Of a DNA stretch of 64,000 bases, positions 58,231 through 64,000 are shown piece by piece; the stretch's first letter is position 1, and each line of letters opens with the position of its first letter. The stretch spans positions 992,001-1,056,000 of the forward strand of contig NZ_CP133188.1 in the NCBI RefSeq assembly GCF_030913635.1. The letters run 5' to 3'. The position numbers and the translations under genes are program-made. The stretch is from Sedimentibacter sp. MB35-C1 (lineage in GTDB: Bacteria; Bacillota; Clostridia; Tissierellales; Sedimentibacteraceae). The notes beneath the pieces are model-generated. The model was not told the DNA's origin. It made no database searches and saw nothing but the letters and a program-made list of their open reading frames with translations.

Positions 58231-58423
58231 ATGATAATGACTAAAAATGAAAATTTTTGCCTGACAGCTGCGCAGGCAATACTTGCCCGAATGGGCTCGC
58301 CAACATGTGCAGAGATGGGTTGACGAAAAAATTGTTGTTGGTGACAATACGGGGCTGAACCTGCCGCTAACGGCAATAAGAATATTGATAATGGCAGAAA
58401 GAATTATAGGACAAATGAAGTAA
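58231..58423 (+). pseudogene. Possible small gene with a frameshift
   Basis: An ATG at 58231 follows GGAAGG at good spacing and opens 30 codons (MIMTKNENFCLTAAQAILAR, then MGSPTCAEMG). In the +1 frame an open stretch continues from before that stop to a TAA at 58421, encoding WVDEKIVVGDNTGLNLPLTA and then IRILIMAERIIGQMK. The join would give about 64 residues. A terminator follows at once. Either a real frameshifted small gene or two chance frames; I know no family. The rest of 58120-58491 (about 370 bases) shows nothing else. Confidence 0.35.
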
Positions 58424-58426
58424 ATT

Positions 58427-58457
58427 AAAAATCCCGGTTTTTGTATCCGGGATTTTT
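58427..58457. terminator. Terminator, probably bidirectional
   Basis: AAAAATCCCGG and CCGGGATTTTT form an 11-bp stem with a 9-base loop between the possible small gene and the convergent AIR-synthase-like gene. Confidence 0.88.
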
Positions 58458-58491
58458 AATTTTGACTTAATTCTTTAATAATCAAGTTGCA

Positions 58492-59232
58492 TTAATAAAA
58501 TGTTCCTATTAAATTAAACGGCTTATTAATAAGATTTTTTATTTCGTCGGCATGTTGCTTGTCTGCAGTTACAATACAGCTGCACGAAGGTCCCCCGGAT
58601 TGTTTTAGGTTTATGCAGATATTATCGGAGTACTTAATTTTGAGATTGTTGTATTCGCATAAATCTGCCAGTTCAGCACCGGTTCCTCTTGATCCTATTG
58701 GAAGCATTTCTTTTATATGTTTACATAGATATAACTTTTCAAAATCATCAATATCTAATATTTTGTCCGGGTTATTAACAACGTCATTTCCTACTAAGGG
58801 AAGTCCTATAAGCATGCAAATATCATTTTTTGAGGTTTTTTTATATTTTAATTTGCTTTTTTCACACATGCCTATGCAGGTAATACCCATTGAAGTCTGA
58901 ACTGTGGGTATGTTTTCCTCTGTGCTGCCTGTCAGGTGTATTTTTGTCGATTTAACCTTTGATATAACTTCATTGAAACCTTCGATAAGCTGTTTACCTG
59001 TGTCGTTCATTTCAACGGCAAGCCCGTCAGCCATAATGAGAGGAACGAAGCCCATGCTCATAAGCTCTGCAAGAACAACCTTGCCTGTATGATATGCTGA
59101 AACCTTAGGTTCTACCTTTACAACATCATGCTCCTTTAATCCTATTCCTCCGCATGAGTCACATGCAATACCTAAAAATCTATTCTCATCAAAATCTATT
59201 ACAGTTAAATCTCTTATTTGCCTAATATTCAT
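58492..59232 (-). CDS. AIR-synthase-like (PurM/ThiL fold) protein, possible alpha-ribazole kinase
   Basis: The 246-residue protein has the ATP-binding pattern of the PurM superfamily: GIACDSCGGIGLKEHDVV near residue 21, VSAYHTGKVVLAELMSMG, and PLIMADGLAVEM. A second half contains LTGSTEENIPTVQTSMG and LPIGSRGTGAELADL. Short proteins of this type in Firmicutes include CblS, the alpha-ribazole kinase of cobalamin salvage, and this one looks similar, from memory. A cobalamin link is attractive since nrdJ and a B12-activation-like protein lie in the window. ThiL- or HypE-like function is less likely because of length. Single gene on the minus strand; its start follows GGAGAATGCA weakly. Confidence 0.7.
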   Translation of the reverse strand: MNIRQIRDLTVIDFDENRFLGIACDSCGGIGLKEHDVVKVEPKVSAYHTGKVVLAELMSMGFVPLIMADGLAVEMNDTGKQLIEGFNEVISKVKSTKIHLTGSTEENIPTVQTSMGITCIGMCEKSKLKYKKTSKNDICMLIGLPLVGNDVVNNPDKILDIDDFEKLYLCKHIKEMLPIGSRGTGAELADLCEYNNLKIKYSDNICINLKQSGGPSCSCIVTADKQHADEIKNLINKPFNLIGTFY

Positions 59233-59439
59233 TGCATTCTCCTAAAAGTATAATATTAATTTTACCATATAATCCGCAGCATGTAATGCTTTGCTTTTAT
59301 TAAAATAATTTAACAATTAGACGAAAATACATTGAAAAAAGGAAAAAAGTGCACGTAAAAATAAAAATTTAAGTAATTTATGAAACATTTTTTAAATGTG
59401 ATGCGTCTAATTAAATAGATATATGGCGGAGGGTCGTTA

Positions 59440-59538
59440 ATGGATAAATTTTTATTATTGATTAGTATGGGGACAATTGTAGCTTCAACATTTTATATGC
59501 TTTACAGCACAGTTAGGTACTATATAGACAGAAAATGA
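59440..59538 (+). CDS. 32-residue single-span membrane peptide
   Basis: A short frame too small for usual callers starts at ATG 59440 behind GGAGGG with 6 bases spacing. It encodes MDKFLLLISMGTIVASTFYM followed by LYSTVRYYIDRK: one hydrophobic helix of about 20 residues with a basic C-terminus, so N-out/C-in is likely. A strong terminator starts 16 bases after the stop, so it looks like an independent mRNA. No homologue is known to me; small subunits of membrane complexes are similar in shape. Confidence 0.65.
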   Translation: MDKFLLLISMGTIVASTFYMLYSTVRYYIDRK

Positions 59539-59554
59539 ATCCGTGAAACAGGAT

Positions 59555-59580
59555 ACAATGCTGATTGGCATTGTTTTTTT
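59555..59580 (+). terminator. Terminator of the 32-aa peptide gene
   Basis: ACAATGC and GCATTGT with a 6-base loop, followed by a T-run. Confidence 0.88.
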
Positions 59581-59694
59581 CTGCAAATATGTTAAATTCT
59601 ATCGTTGATTTTTATATTATGGATTGTCAACAGTAAAATGGAACAAAACTAAATAATCTTCGTCTATTTATATAAATAATATGGAGGGTATAAC

Positions 59695-60201
59695 ATGGAA
59701 GGCGATATAATGAAGAATAAATTTATTGTAAGAAAAATGTTTATACTACTTATTTTATCTATTACTGTATTTACAGCAGCGTGTACGCAAAGTGGAGAAG
59801 TTGATAAAGTGGGAGCATATACAACAGTTATTGATAAATTGTATGAAGAAGACAGCGCTCTTAACAGCAATATAAAATATATTGCTATAGATACATCTTT
59901 AATAGTTAATTTAAATGATGAAGAAAAAGCAGAACTATTAAAAGAACTTGAGAATTATGGTTTTACAGTTTTAGATATGACGATTGAGGAACTTAAAGAA
60001 AAAGGGTATGTTAAGGATTTATACTTTGAAGAAGGCATATTATTTGAAATTGAAGATGAGCCTATAAAAAGAAATTCTATAATTATGGATATATCTAAAT
60101 GGCGCTCTGGGCTTGGTGCAATTGGTTACGATGGTACAGTTGTAAAGTATAAAAATGGAAAATGGGAAATAGAAAAACAAGGAAATGCATGGATAAGTTA
60201 A
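59695..60201 (+). CDS. Hypothetical lipoprotein
   Basis: The 168-residue protein has a lipoprotein signal peptide ending FTAAC near residue 30. The mature part is acidic and alpha/beta, with IKYIAIDTSLIVNLNDEEKAELL and YDGTVVKYKNGKWEIEKQGNAW, the latter like a short beta-hairpin unit ending many Firmicutes lipoproteins. The start at 59695 follows GGAGGG; a second ATG at 59710 is also possible. I do not recognise the family. It is monocistronic with a terminator at 60266. Confidence 0.7.
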   Translation: MEGDIMKNKFIVRKMFILLILSITVFTAACTQSGEVDKVGAYTTVIDKLYEEDSALNSNIKYIAIDTSLIVNLNDEEKAELLKELENYGFTVLDMTIEELKEKGYVKDLYFEEGILFEIEDEPIKRNSIIMDISKWRSGLGAIGYDGTVVKYKNGKWEIEKQGNAWIS

Positions 60202-60265
60202 TTTTAAATATTTACATTTACATACAATAGAGCATGATTTCATTATATGTGATATAAAATATATG

Positions 60266-60310
60266 AAAAAGAATGGTTATACTTGAAATATAGTAGTAGC
60301 CATTCTTTTT
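60266..60310 (+). terminator. Terminator of the lipoprotein gene
   Basis: AAAAAGAATGGT (60266-60277) pairs with GCCATTCTTTTT (60299-60310) with one wobble and a 21-base loop. Confidence 0.75.
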
Positions 60311-60432
60311 CTATTTTCTAAAATATTAACAAATCCTATGTTTATATTCAGGATGTTTTACATTATTTTGCCATATATTACATTAAAAAATATATTTACA
60401 GAAAAATTTGCTCTTTTAAAATCCTTAACTTG

Positions 60433-60464
60433 TGTTATAATAATGCTAAACGAACATAAGTTCG
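60433..60464 (+). promoter_or_regulatory. SOS promoter of the Y-family polymerase: extended -10 and LexA box
   Basis: TGTTATAAT (60433-60441) is an extended -10 element. CGAACATAAGTTCG (60451-60464) is a perfect Gram-positive LexA (DinR) box of the form CGAACNNNNGTTCG, placed just after the -10, so it would block the start site. Confidence 0.88.
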
Positions 60465-60480
60465 ATAAAAGGGTGTTTTT

Positions 60481-61713
60481 ATGATTGTTATGCATATAGA
60501 TGTGAATTCTGCATTCTTGTCTTGGACTGCTGCATATGAAATGCAGACCGGAATAGAAAGAGATATACTTAAAATCCCGTCTGTGGTAGGAGGAAATGAA
60601 AAAAACAGACATGGCATAGTTTTAGCAAAATCTATACCTGCCAAAAAATATAAGATACAGACAGGCATGTCGCTTATGGAAGCCAGGAAGCTTTGCCCTA
60701 ATTTATTTGTGGTGCCTCCGAACTATCAAGTATATGTTAGGGCGAGCAAGTCTTTGCGTGAATATCTTAATACTTTTACACCCGACGTACAGGTTTTCAG
60801 CATAGATGAGTGTTTTTTAAGATTTACCGATTTGGGCAAAAATAAAGCATTAAGTCTGGCTCACGTAATAAGAAGAGGTGTCTACGATAATTTTGGTTAT
60901 ACTGTTAATGTGGGAGTTTCAGAAAATAAACTTCTTGCCAAGCAGGCTGGAGATTTGGAGAAACCTGATAAATGTCATACTATATTTCCGGAGGAAGTAG
61001 AAGAAAAGCTTTGGCCGCTGCCTATTGAGGATTTATTTATGGTGGGACGAAAAACCAAGCCAAAGCTAAATAAATTGGGCATTTATACAATAGGTGATCT
61101 TGCAAAATCGGATTATAATATGATATCGTCATTGTTTAAATCTCATGGACGCTTAATTTATAATTATGCCTGGGGAAGAGACGATTCAACTTTTAAAGGC
61201 AGGGATGCAATTAAAAGTATAGGAAACAGCAGTACTTTAAAGTTTGATGTTACGGACACTGAGACAGCTCATGCAATAATTCTCAGTCTTGTGGAGATGA
61301 CTGCGTGTAGGCTGAGAGAGGCTGATATGATGTGCAGGGTTGTAAGTATCGGAATTAAAGACAAAGATTTTAATTATACTTTACGGCAAAAAAAATTATT
61401 ATACTTTACAAGTTGTACTAATGAAATTTATAAAAATATTTGCATATTGTTTGACAGGTGTTGGAATAAGAGGCCTGTCCGTCAATTGGGAGTTTCTGTC
61501 TCAGATTTAGAATTAGCAAATTTTCAGCAATTAAGTATATTCAAAGACCGCAATGAGTTGAACAATGAAAAATTGGATAAGGTAATAGATGTTATTCGTA
61601 AAAAATACGGTGATACTTCTGTGATCAGAGGAGTTTTTGCAAATAATGAATTAACACCGATTTTGGGCGGTTATCCGGATGATGAATATCCGGATATGAG
61701 CAGTACTTTGTAG
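60481..61713 (+). CDS. Y-family DNA polymerase (DinB/UvrX-like)
   Basis: The 410-residue translesion polymerase starts VMHIDVNSAFLSWTAAYEM, holding the first catalytic aspartate, and has VFSIDECFLRFT near residue 106 with the second Asp/Glu pair. RGIVLAKS-type sequence appears as HGIVLAKSIPAKKYKI. The little-finger domain follows, and QLSIF near residue 343 is a beta-clamp binding motif. The start lies 16 bases after a LexA box, so expression is SOS-induced. A small gene follows after 12 bases. Such proteins copy damaged templates at the cost of mutations; whether it is a Pol IV or a UvrX/PolY type is not certain. Confidence 0.93.
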   Translation: MIVMHIDVNSAFLSWTAAYEMQTGIERDILKIPSVVGGNEKNRHGIVLAKSIPAKKYKIQTGMSLMEARKLCPNLFVVPPNYQVYVRASKSLREYLNTFTPDVQVFSIDECFLRFTDLGKNKALSLAHVIRRGVYDNFGYTVNVGVSENKLLAKQAGDLEKPDKCHTIFPEEVEEKLWPLPIEDLFMVGRKTKPKLNKLGIYTIGDLAKSDYNMISSLFKSHGRLIYNYAWGRDDSTFKGRDAIKSIGNSSTLKFDVTDTETAHAIILSLVEMTACRLREADMMCRVVSIGIKDKDFNYTLRQKKLLYFTSCTNEIYKNICILFDRCWNKRPVRQLGVSVSDLELANFQQLSIFKDRNELNNEKLDKVIDVIRKKYGDTSVIRGVFANNELTPILGGYPDDEYPDMSSTL

Positions 61714-61725
61714 GAAGGTGAAAAT

Positions 61726-61965
61726 ATGAAGCTTCTTAATCAGCCAATAAAAATGATGGCTATATTTAACTCGGATGGAAGTATACAACCCATTAAATTC
61801 AGATTTGATGATATTGTTGTTAACATAGAAAAAGTTCTAAAAATATACGAAGAAAAAATAGTTGGAAACAGACGAATTGTTTTTGTGTGTCAGCACAAGG
61901 GCAAGGATATATATGAGCTGAAATATGAAATCGATTCAAGAGTATGGTATTTGTTTAAAAAATAA
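61726..61965 (+). CDS. Small conserved partner of the Y-family polymerase
   Basis: The 79-residue protein begins MKLLNQPIKMMAIFNSDGSI and continues PIKFRFDDIVVNIEKVLKIY, ending EIDSRVWYLFKK. It is an all-beta/alpha soluble protein of the type often found after polY genes (DUF6504-like); I infer this from context and pattern. The start follows GGAAGGTG, 12 bases after the polymerase stop, so it shares the LexA-controlled transcript. It may be an accessory factor or regulator of translesion synthesis. Confidence 0.6.
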   Translation: MKLLNQPIKMMAIFNSDGSIQPIKFRFDDIVVNIEKVLKIYEEKIVGNRRIVFVCQHKGKDIYELKYEIDSRVWYLFKK

Positions 61966-62253
61966 ACACTGTTATATAATTTAGGGCAGCCATGCACCAA
62001 AGTGCAGGTTCTGCCCCGTTCAATATATTTATACAGCCAGCGTTATTCACGAGTGGCTTTTACCTTATAATATGCTTGTACGGCTTATGGGTTACTTGTT
62101 TTTTAACGGAATCATATTACCTTACAAATAGTTGGCTGAGTGCTGGTATTTCTTATATTTCAATTCTTTTCGGGATTTTTGCTTTTTATTGCTTTATAAA
62201 AATAATTATGATATAATTTTTAAAAATAACCAGAGCGAGGTCAGGTGGTTAAA
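61966..62253 (+). other. Non-coding region with a strong hairpin before dnaX
   Basis: GGGCAG (61984-61989) pairs with CTGCCC (62011-62016), and TGCAC with GTGCA inside it, with a CAAA loop and an asymmetric inner bulge. No T-run follows. A hydrophobic 74-codon frame (61992-62216) starts inside the hairpin with only a weak AGGG before it; I do not call it. No SRP RNA or tRNA is present here, although Bacillus has its small cytoplasmic RNA at this position. Confidence 0.45.
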
Positions 62254-63939
62254 TTGTCACATCAAGCAATATACAGGAAATTTCGGCCCAAAACATTTGA
62301 TGATGTTCTTGGACAGGAGCATGTTACAAGGACGCTAAAAAATCAAATAATGACGGATAATATCGCTCATGCTTATCTTTTCAGCGGTATAAGGGGAACA
62401 GGCAAGACTTCCACGGCAAAAATATTTTCAAGAGCTGTAAATTGCCTTAATAACCATGACGGCAATCCGTGCAACGAATGTGAAATATGTAAAAGCATCC
62501 TGAATGAAACCAATATGGATGTTATAGAAATGGATGCTGCTTCAAATAACGGCGTTGAAGATATAAGAGAATTACGCGACAAGGTTAAGTTTCTTCCCGT
62601 AAAGAGCCGATACAAGGTATACATAATAGATGAAGTTCATATGCTTTCAAAAGGAGCATTTAATGCTCTGCTCAAGACGCTTGAAGAGCCTCCGGAGCAT
62701 TTATTGTTCATACTTGCAACGACAGAACCTCAAAAAATTCCGGCTACAATTCTGTCGAGATGTCAAAGGTTTGATTTAAAAAGAATTAAATCTGATGTAA
62801 TTGTAGAGAATATGAAAAGCATATGTGAAGAAATTGGTATAGAATACGATGAAAAAGCGTTAAGTCTTATTGCAGCAAACTCGGAAGGTGCAATGAGAGA
62901 CGCACAGAGCATACTGGACAGGTGTATATCATTTAATGAGGATAAAATCGATTATGAAACTGTGATAAATCTTCTTGGGACGGTAAATTATCAGGTCGTG
63001 TTAGAAGCTGCTAATTACATGGTAGATAAAGATATAAAAAGCACCATGGTTTTGGTAGACGACATATTGAATAGGGGTAAGGAAATTTTATCTTTCCTTG
63101 ACGAACTGATAGTTTGCTTCAGAAATATGATGATTATAAAGTCAACCGGTTTAACTGATAACATAATCAGAATGTCGGAAGAAGAAGCAGGAGATCTGAA
63201 AAAATTAAGCAACAGGGTTTCCATTGATGAAATCGTTGAATTTATCGAGGAGCTTTCGTCTGCTCAATTAGAATGTAAACGTGCCTTAAATCCTAGGGTC
63301 TTATTGGAAGCTAAGCTGATAAAAATGCTCAACAAGGTTGAAGATCTAAACATCGGTTCATTGATTAATAGAATAGAAGAACTTGAAAATAGTATTAAAA
63401 ACGGAAATACGGCAACTGTTATTAAAACAAAACCGCCTGCCGGCAGACACGTTGCGGCTGAGACTAGGAAAAAATCTGCTCCAGCAGGAAATGCTTTGAA
63501 CCCGGAGAACTTTGAAATTAAAAAACAAGATACTTCAGAAAAAATTGTTAAAGAAGAACAATTTGAAAATAAAAGTGATGAAGCAATATACAATGCCATT
63601 ATAAATAATTGGCAGGCAATACTTAAAAAGGTAAGAAGTGAAAATGCAGGACTTCAAGCAATAATACGAGAGTCTAGATTGCATGAGGTTAAAAATAAAA
63701 AAGCTGTATTTGAATTTGACCCCAAATTTACTTTTCATATAAATGCTGCAAATCAACCAAAAAATAAAGTGAAATTCAAGGAAGTTTTGAGCGGAATTTT
63801 AAATGAAGAGTGTGAAGTAGAATTTACGATAAAAAAAGATGAAAAACCAATTAAACCCAAACATACAATAGAAGATATATATGAAGATGTTGTAAGAGAG
63901 TTTGGAGAAGAAATAGTGGAATTTAAGCAGGAGGATTAA
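62254..63939 (+). CDS. dnaX: DNA polymerase III subunits gamma/tau
   Basis: The 561-residue clamp-loader ATPase has the canonical N-terminus MSHQAIYRKFRPKTFDDV when started at the TTG at 62254, which has AGGTGG at good spacing; an upstream GTG (62245) is less fitting. Walker A is SGIRGTGKTSTAK, and the zinc module is CNECEICKSIL. Walker B reads VYIIDEVHMLS, and sensor 1 follows in ATTEPQKIPATILSRCQRFDLKR. The C-terminal tau-like region is about 200 residues with a basic, low-complexity linker (about 375-435). The recombination-mediator neighbour ybaB begins 2 bases after the stop, the common dnaX-ybaB-recR order. Confidence 0.97.
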   Translation: MSHQAIYRKFRPKTFDDVLGQEHVTRTLKNQIMTDNIAHAYLFSGIRGTGKTSTAKIFSRAVNCLNNHDGNPCNECEICKSILNETNMDVIEMDAASNNGVEDIRELRDKVKFLPVKSRYKVYIIDEVHMLSKGAFNALLKTLEEPPEHLLFILATTEPQKIPATILSRCQRFDLKRIKSDVIVENMKSICEEIGIEYDEKALSLIAANSEGAMRDAQSILDRCISFNEDKIDYETVINLLGTVNYQVVLEAANYMVDKDIKSTMVLVDDILNRGKEILSFLDELIVCFRNMMIIKSTGLTDNIIRMSEEEAGDLKKLSNRVSIDEIVEFIEELSSAQLECKRALNPRVLLEAKLIKMLNKVEDLNIGSLINRIEELENSIKNGNTATVIKTKPPAGRHVAAETRKKSAPAGNALNPENFEIKKQDTSEKIVKEEQFENKSDEAIYNAIINNWQAILKKVRSENAGLQAIIRESRLHEVKNKKAVFEFDPKFTFHINAANQPKNKVKFKEVLSGILNEECEVEFTIKKDEKPIKPKHTIEDIYEDVVREFGEEIVEFKQED

Positions 63940-63941
63940 AA

Positions 63942-64000
63942 ATGAGCAAGGGTAGAAGAATGCCTATGGGAATGCCCGGAGGCGGAAATATGAATAATAT
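63942..64000 (+). CDS. YbaB/EbfC-family nucleoid-associated protein (partial, right edge)
   Basis: The first 19 codons (MSKGRRMPMGMPGGGNMNN) are seen behind GGAGGATTAAAA. The Met/Gly-rich start and the position right after dnaX fit the YbaB/EbfC family. The rest is beyond the window; recR is expected next. Confidence 0.8.
   Translation, partial: MSKGRRMPMGMPGGGNMNN

Noticed and set aside
58247-58264. In-frame TGA at 58262 read as selenocysteine
   Set aside because: No selenocysteine insertion element or selenoprotein family match; a frameshift or chance frame is simpler.
61992-62216. A hydrophobic 74-codon frame upstream of dnaX
   Set aside because: Its start is inside a hairpin, the Shine-Dalgarno is weak, and AT-rich sequence easily yields hydrophobic codons. 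Left as possible but not called.
61966-62253. SRP (4.5S-like) RNA expected before dnaX from Bacillus synteny
   Set aside because: The conserved GGAAGCAGC-type apical sequence is absent.

Overview
The window is AT-rich, gene-dense chromosomal DNA of a strictly anaerobic, Gram-positive bacterium of the Clostridia/Tissierellia type. Evidence for this: a five-domain pyruvate:ferredoxin oxidoreductase, a Re-type citrate synthase operon, a PAS-containing sensory-type [FeFe]-hydrogenase homologue, an adenosylcobalamin-dependent ribonucleotide reductase, HPr kinase, SLH-anchored surface protein, strong GGAGG ribosome-binding sites and many short T-tailed terminators. A Sedimentibacter-like genus would fit, but that is a guess. 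I see no rRNA, tRNA, insertion sequence, prophage or CRISPR array.

Layout. 1-1.6 kb: a thiol/sulfur redox island (ArsR repressor with a CoA-disulfide-reductase-type flavoprotein, and a divergent thioredoxin-like gene) with two palindromic operator candidates; a near-copy of one of them lies at 13.4 kb, upstream of a Tat-exported C_GCAxxG_C_C-type lipoprotein. 1.8-5.3 kb: msrA, a family-4 uracil-DNA glycosylase, an HMCES/YedK abasic-site protein, a DUF6530-like gene, a GIY-YIG-like protein and an aberrant family-1 uracil-DNA glycosylase. 5.6-9.9 kb: Re-citrate synthase, aconitase and isocitrate dehydrogenase, the oxidative route to 2-oxoglutarate. 10-13.4 kb: a B12-methionine-synthase-activation-like protein and nrdJ behind two NrdR boxes. 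14.4-26.8 kb: peptidase, uvrC-hprK, PFOR, a lipoprotein, an LrgAB pair and a PadR/membrane-protein pair.

27-45 kb is the most unusual part: a MalT-type LuxR regulator, two giant exported proteins (2639 and 2121 aa, the second with three SLH domains) and a small subtilisin-like protease, the last three very probably one operon. It reads as a dedicated cell-surface system with no function I can name.

45-64 kb: murF-ddl (the ligase looks VanC/VanG-like at its N-terminus), a beta-keto-acid cleavage enzyme with an aldehyde dehydrogenase, glpX, the hydrogen-sensor trio ([2Fe-2S] protein, HydS-like hydrogenase, SpoIIE/PP2C phosphatase), rho-rpmE, two membrane proteins, an AIR-synthase-like protein (possible alpha-ribazole kinase), an overlooked 32-aa membrane peptide gene, a LexA-controlled Y-family polymerase with a small partner, dnaX and the start of a YbaB/EbfC gene.

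Themes: cobalamin use (nrdJ, activation-like protein, possible CblS), DNA damage tolerance (two UDGs, HMCES, UvrC, Pol Y), ferredoxin-based energy metabolism, and a large surface-protein programme. Starts were adjusted to the Shine-Dalgarno sequence wherever an upstream in-frame codon was implausible.
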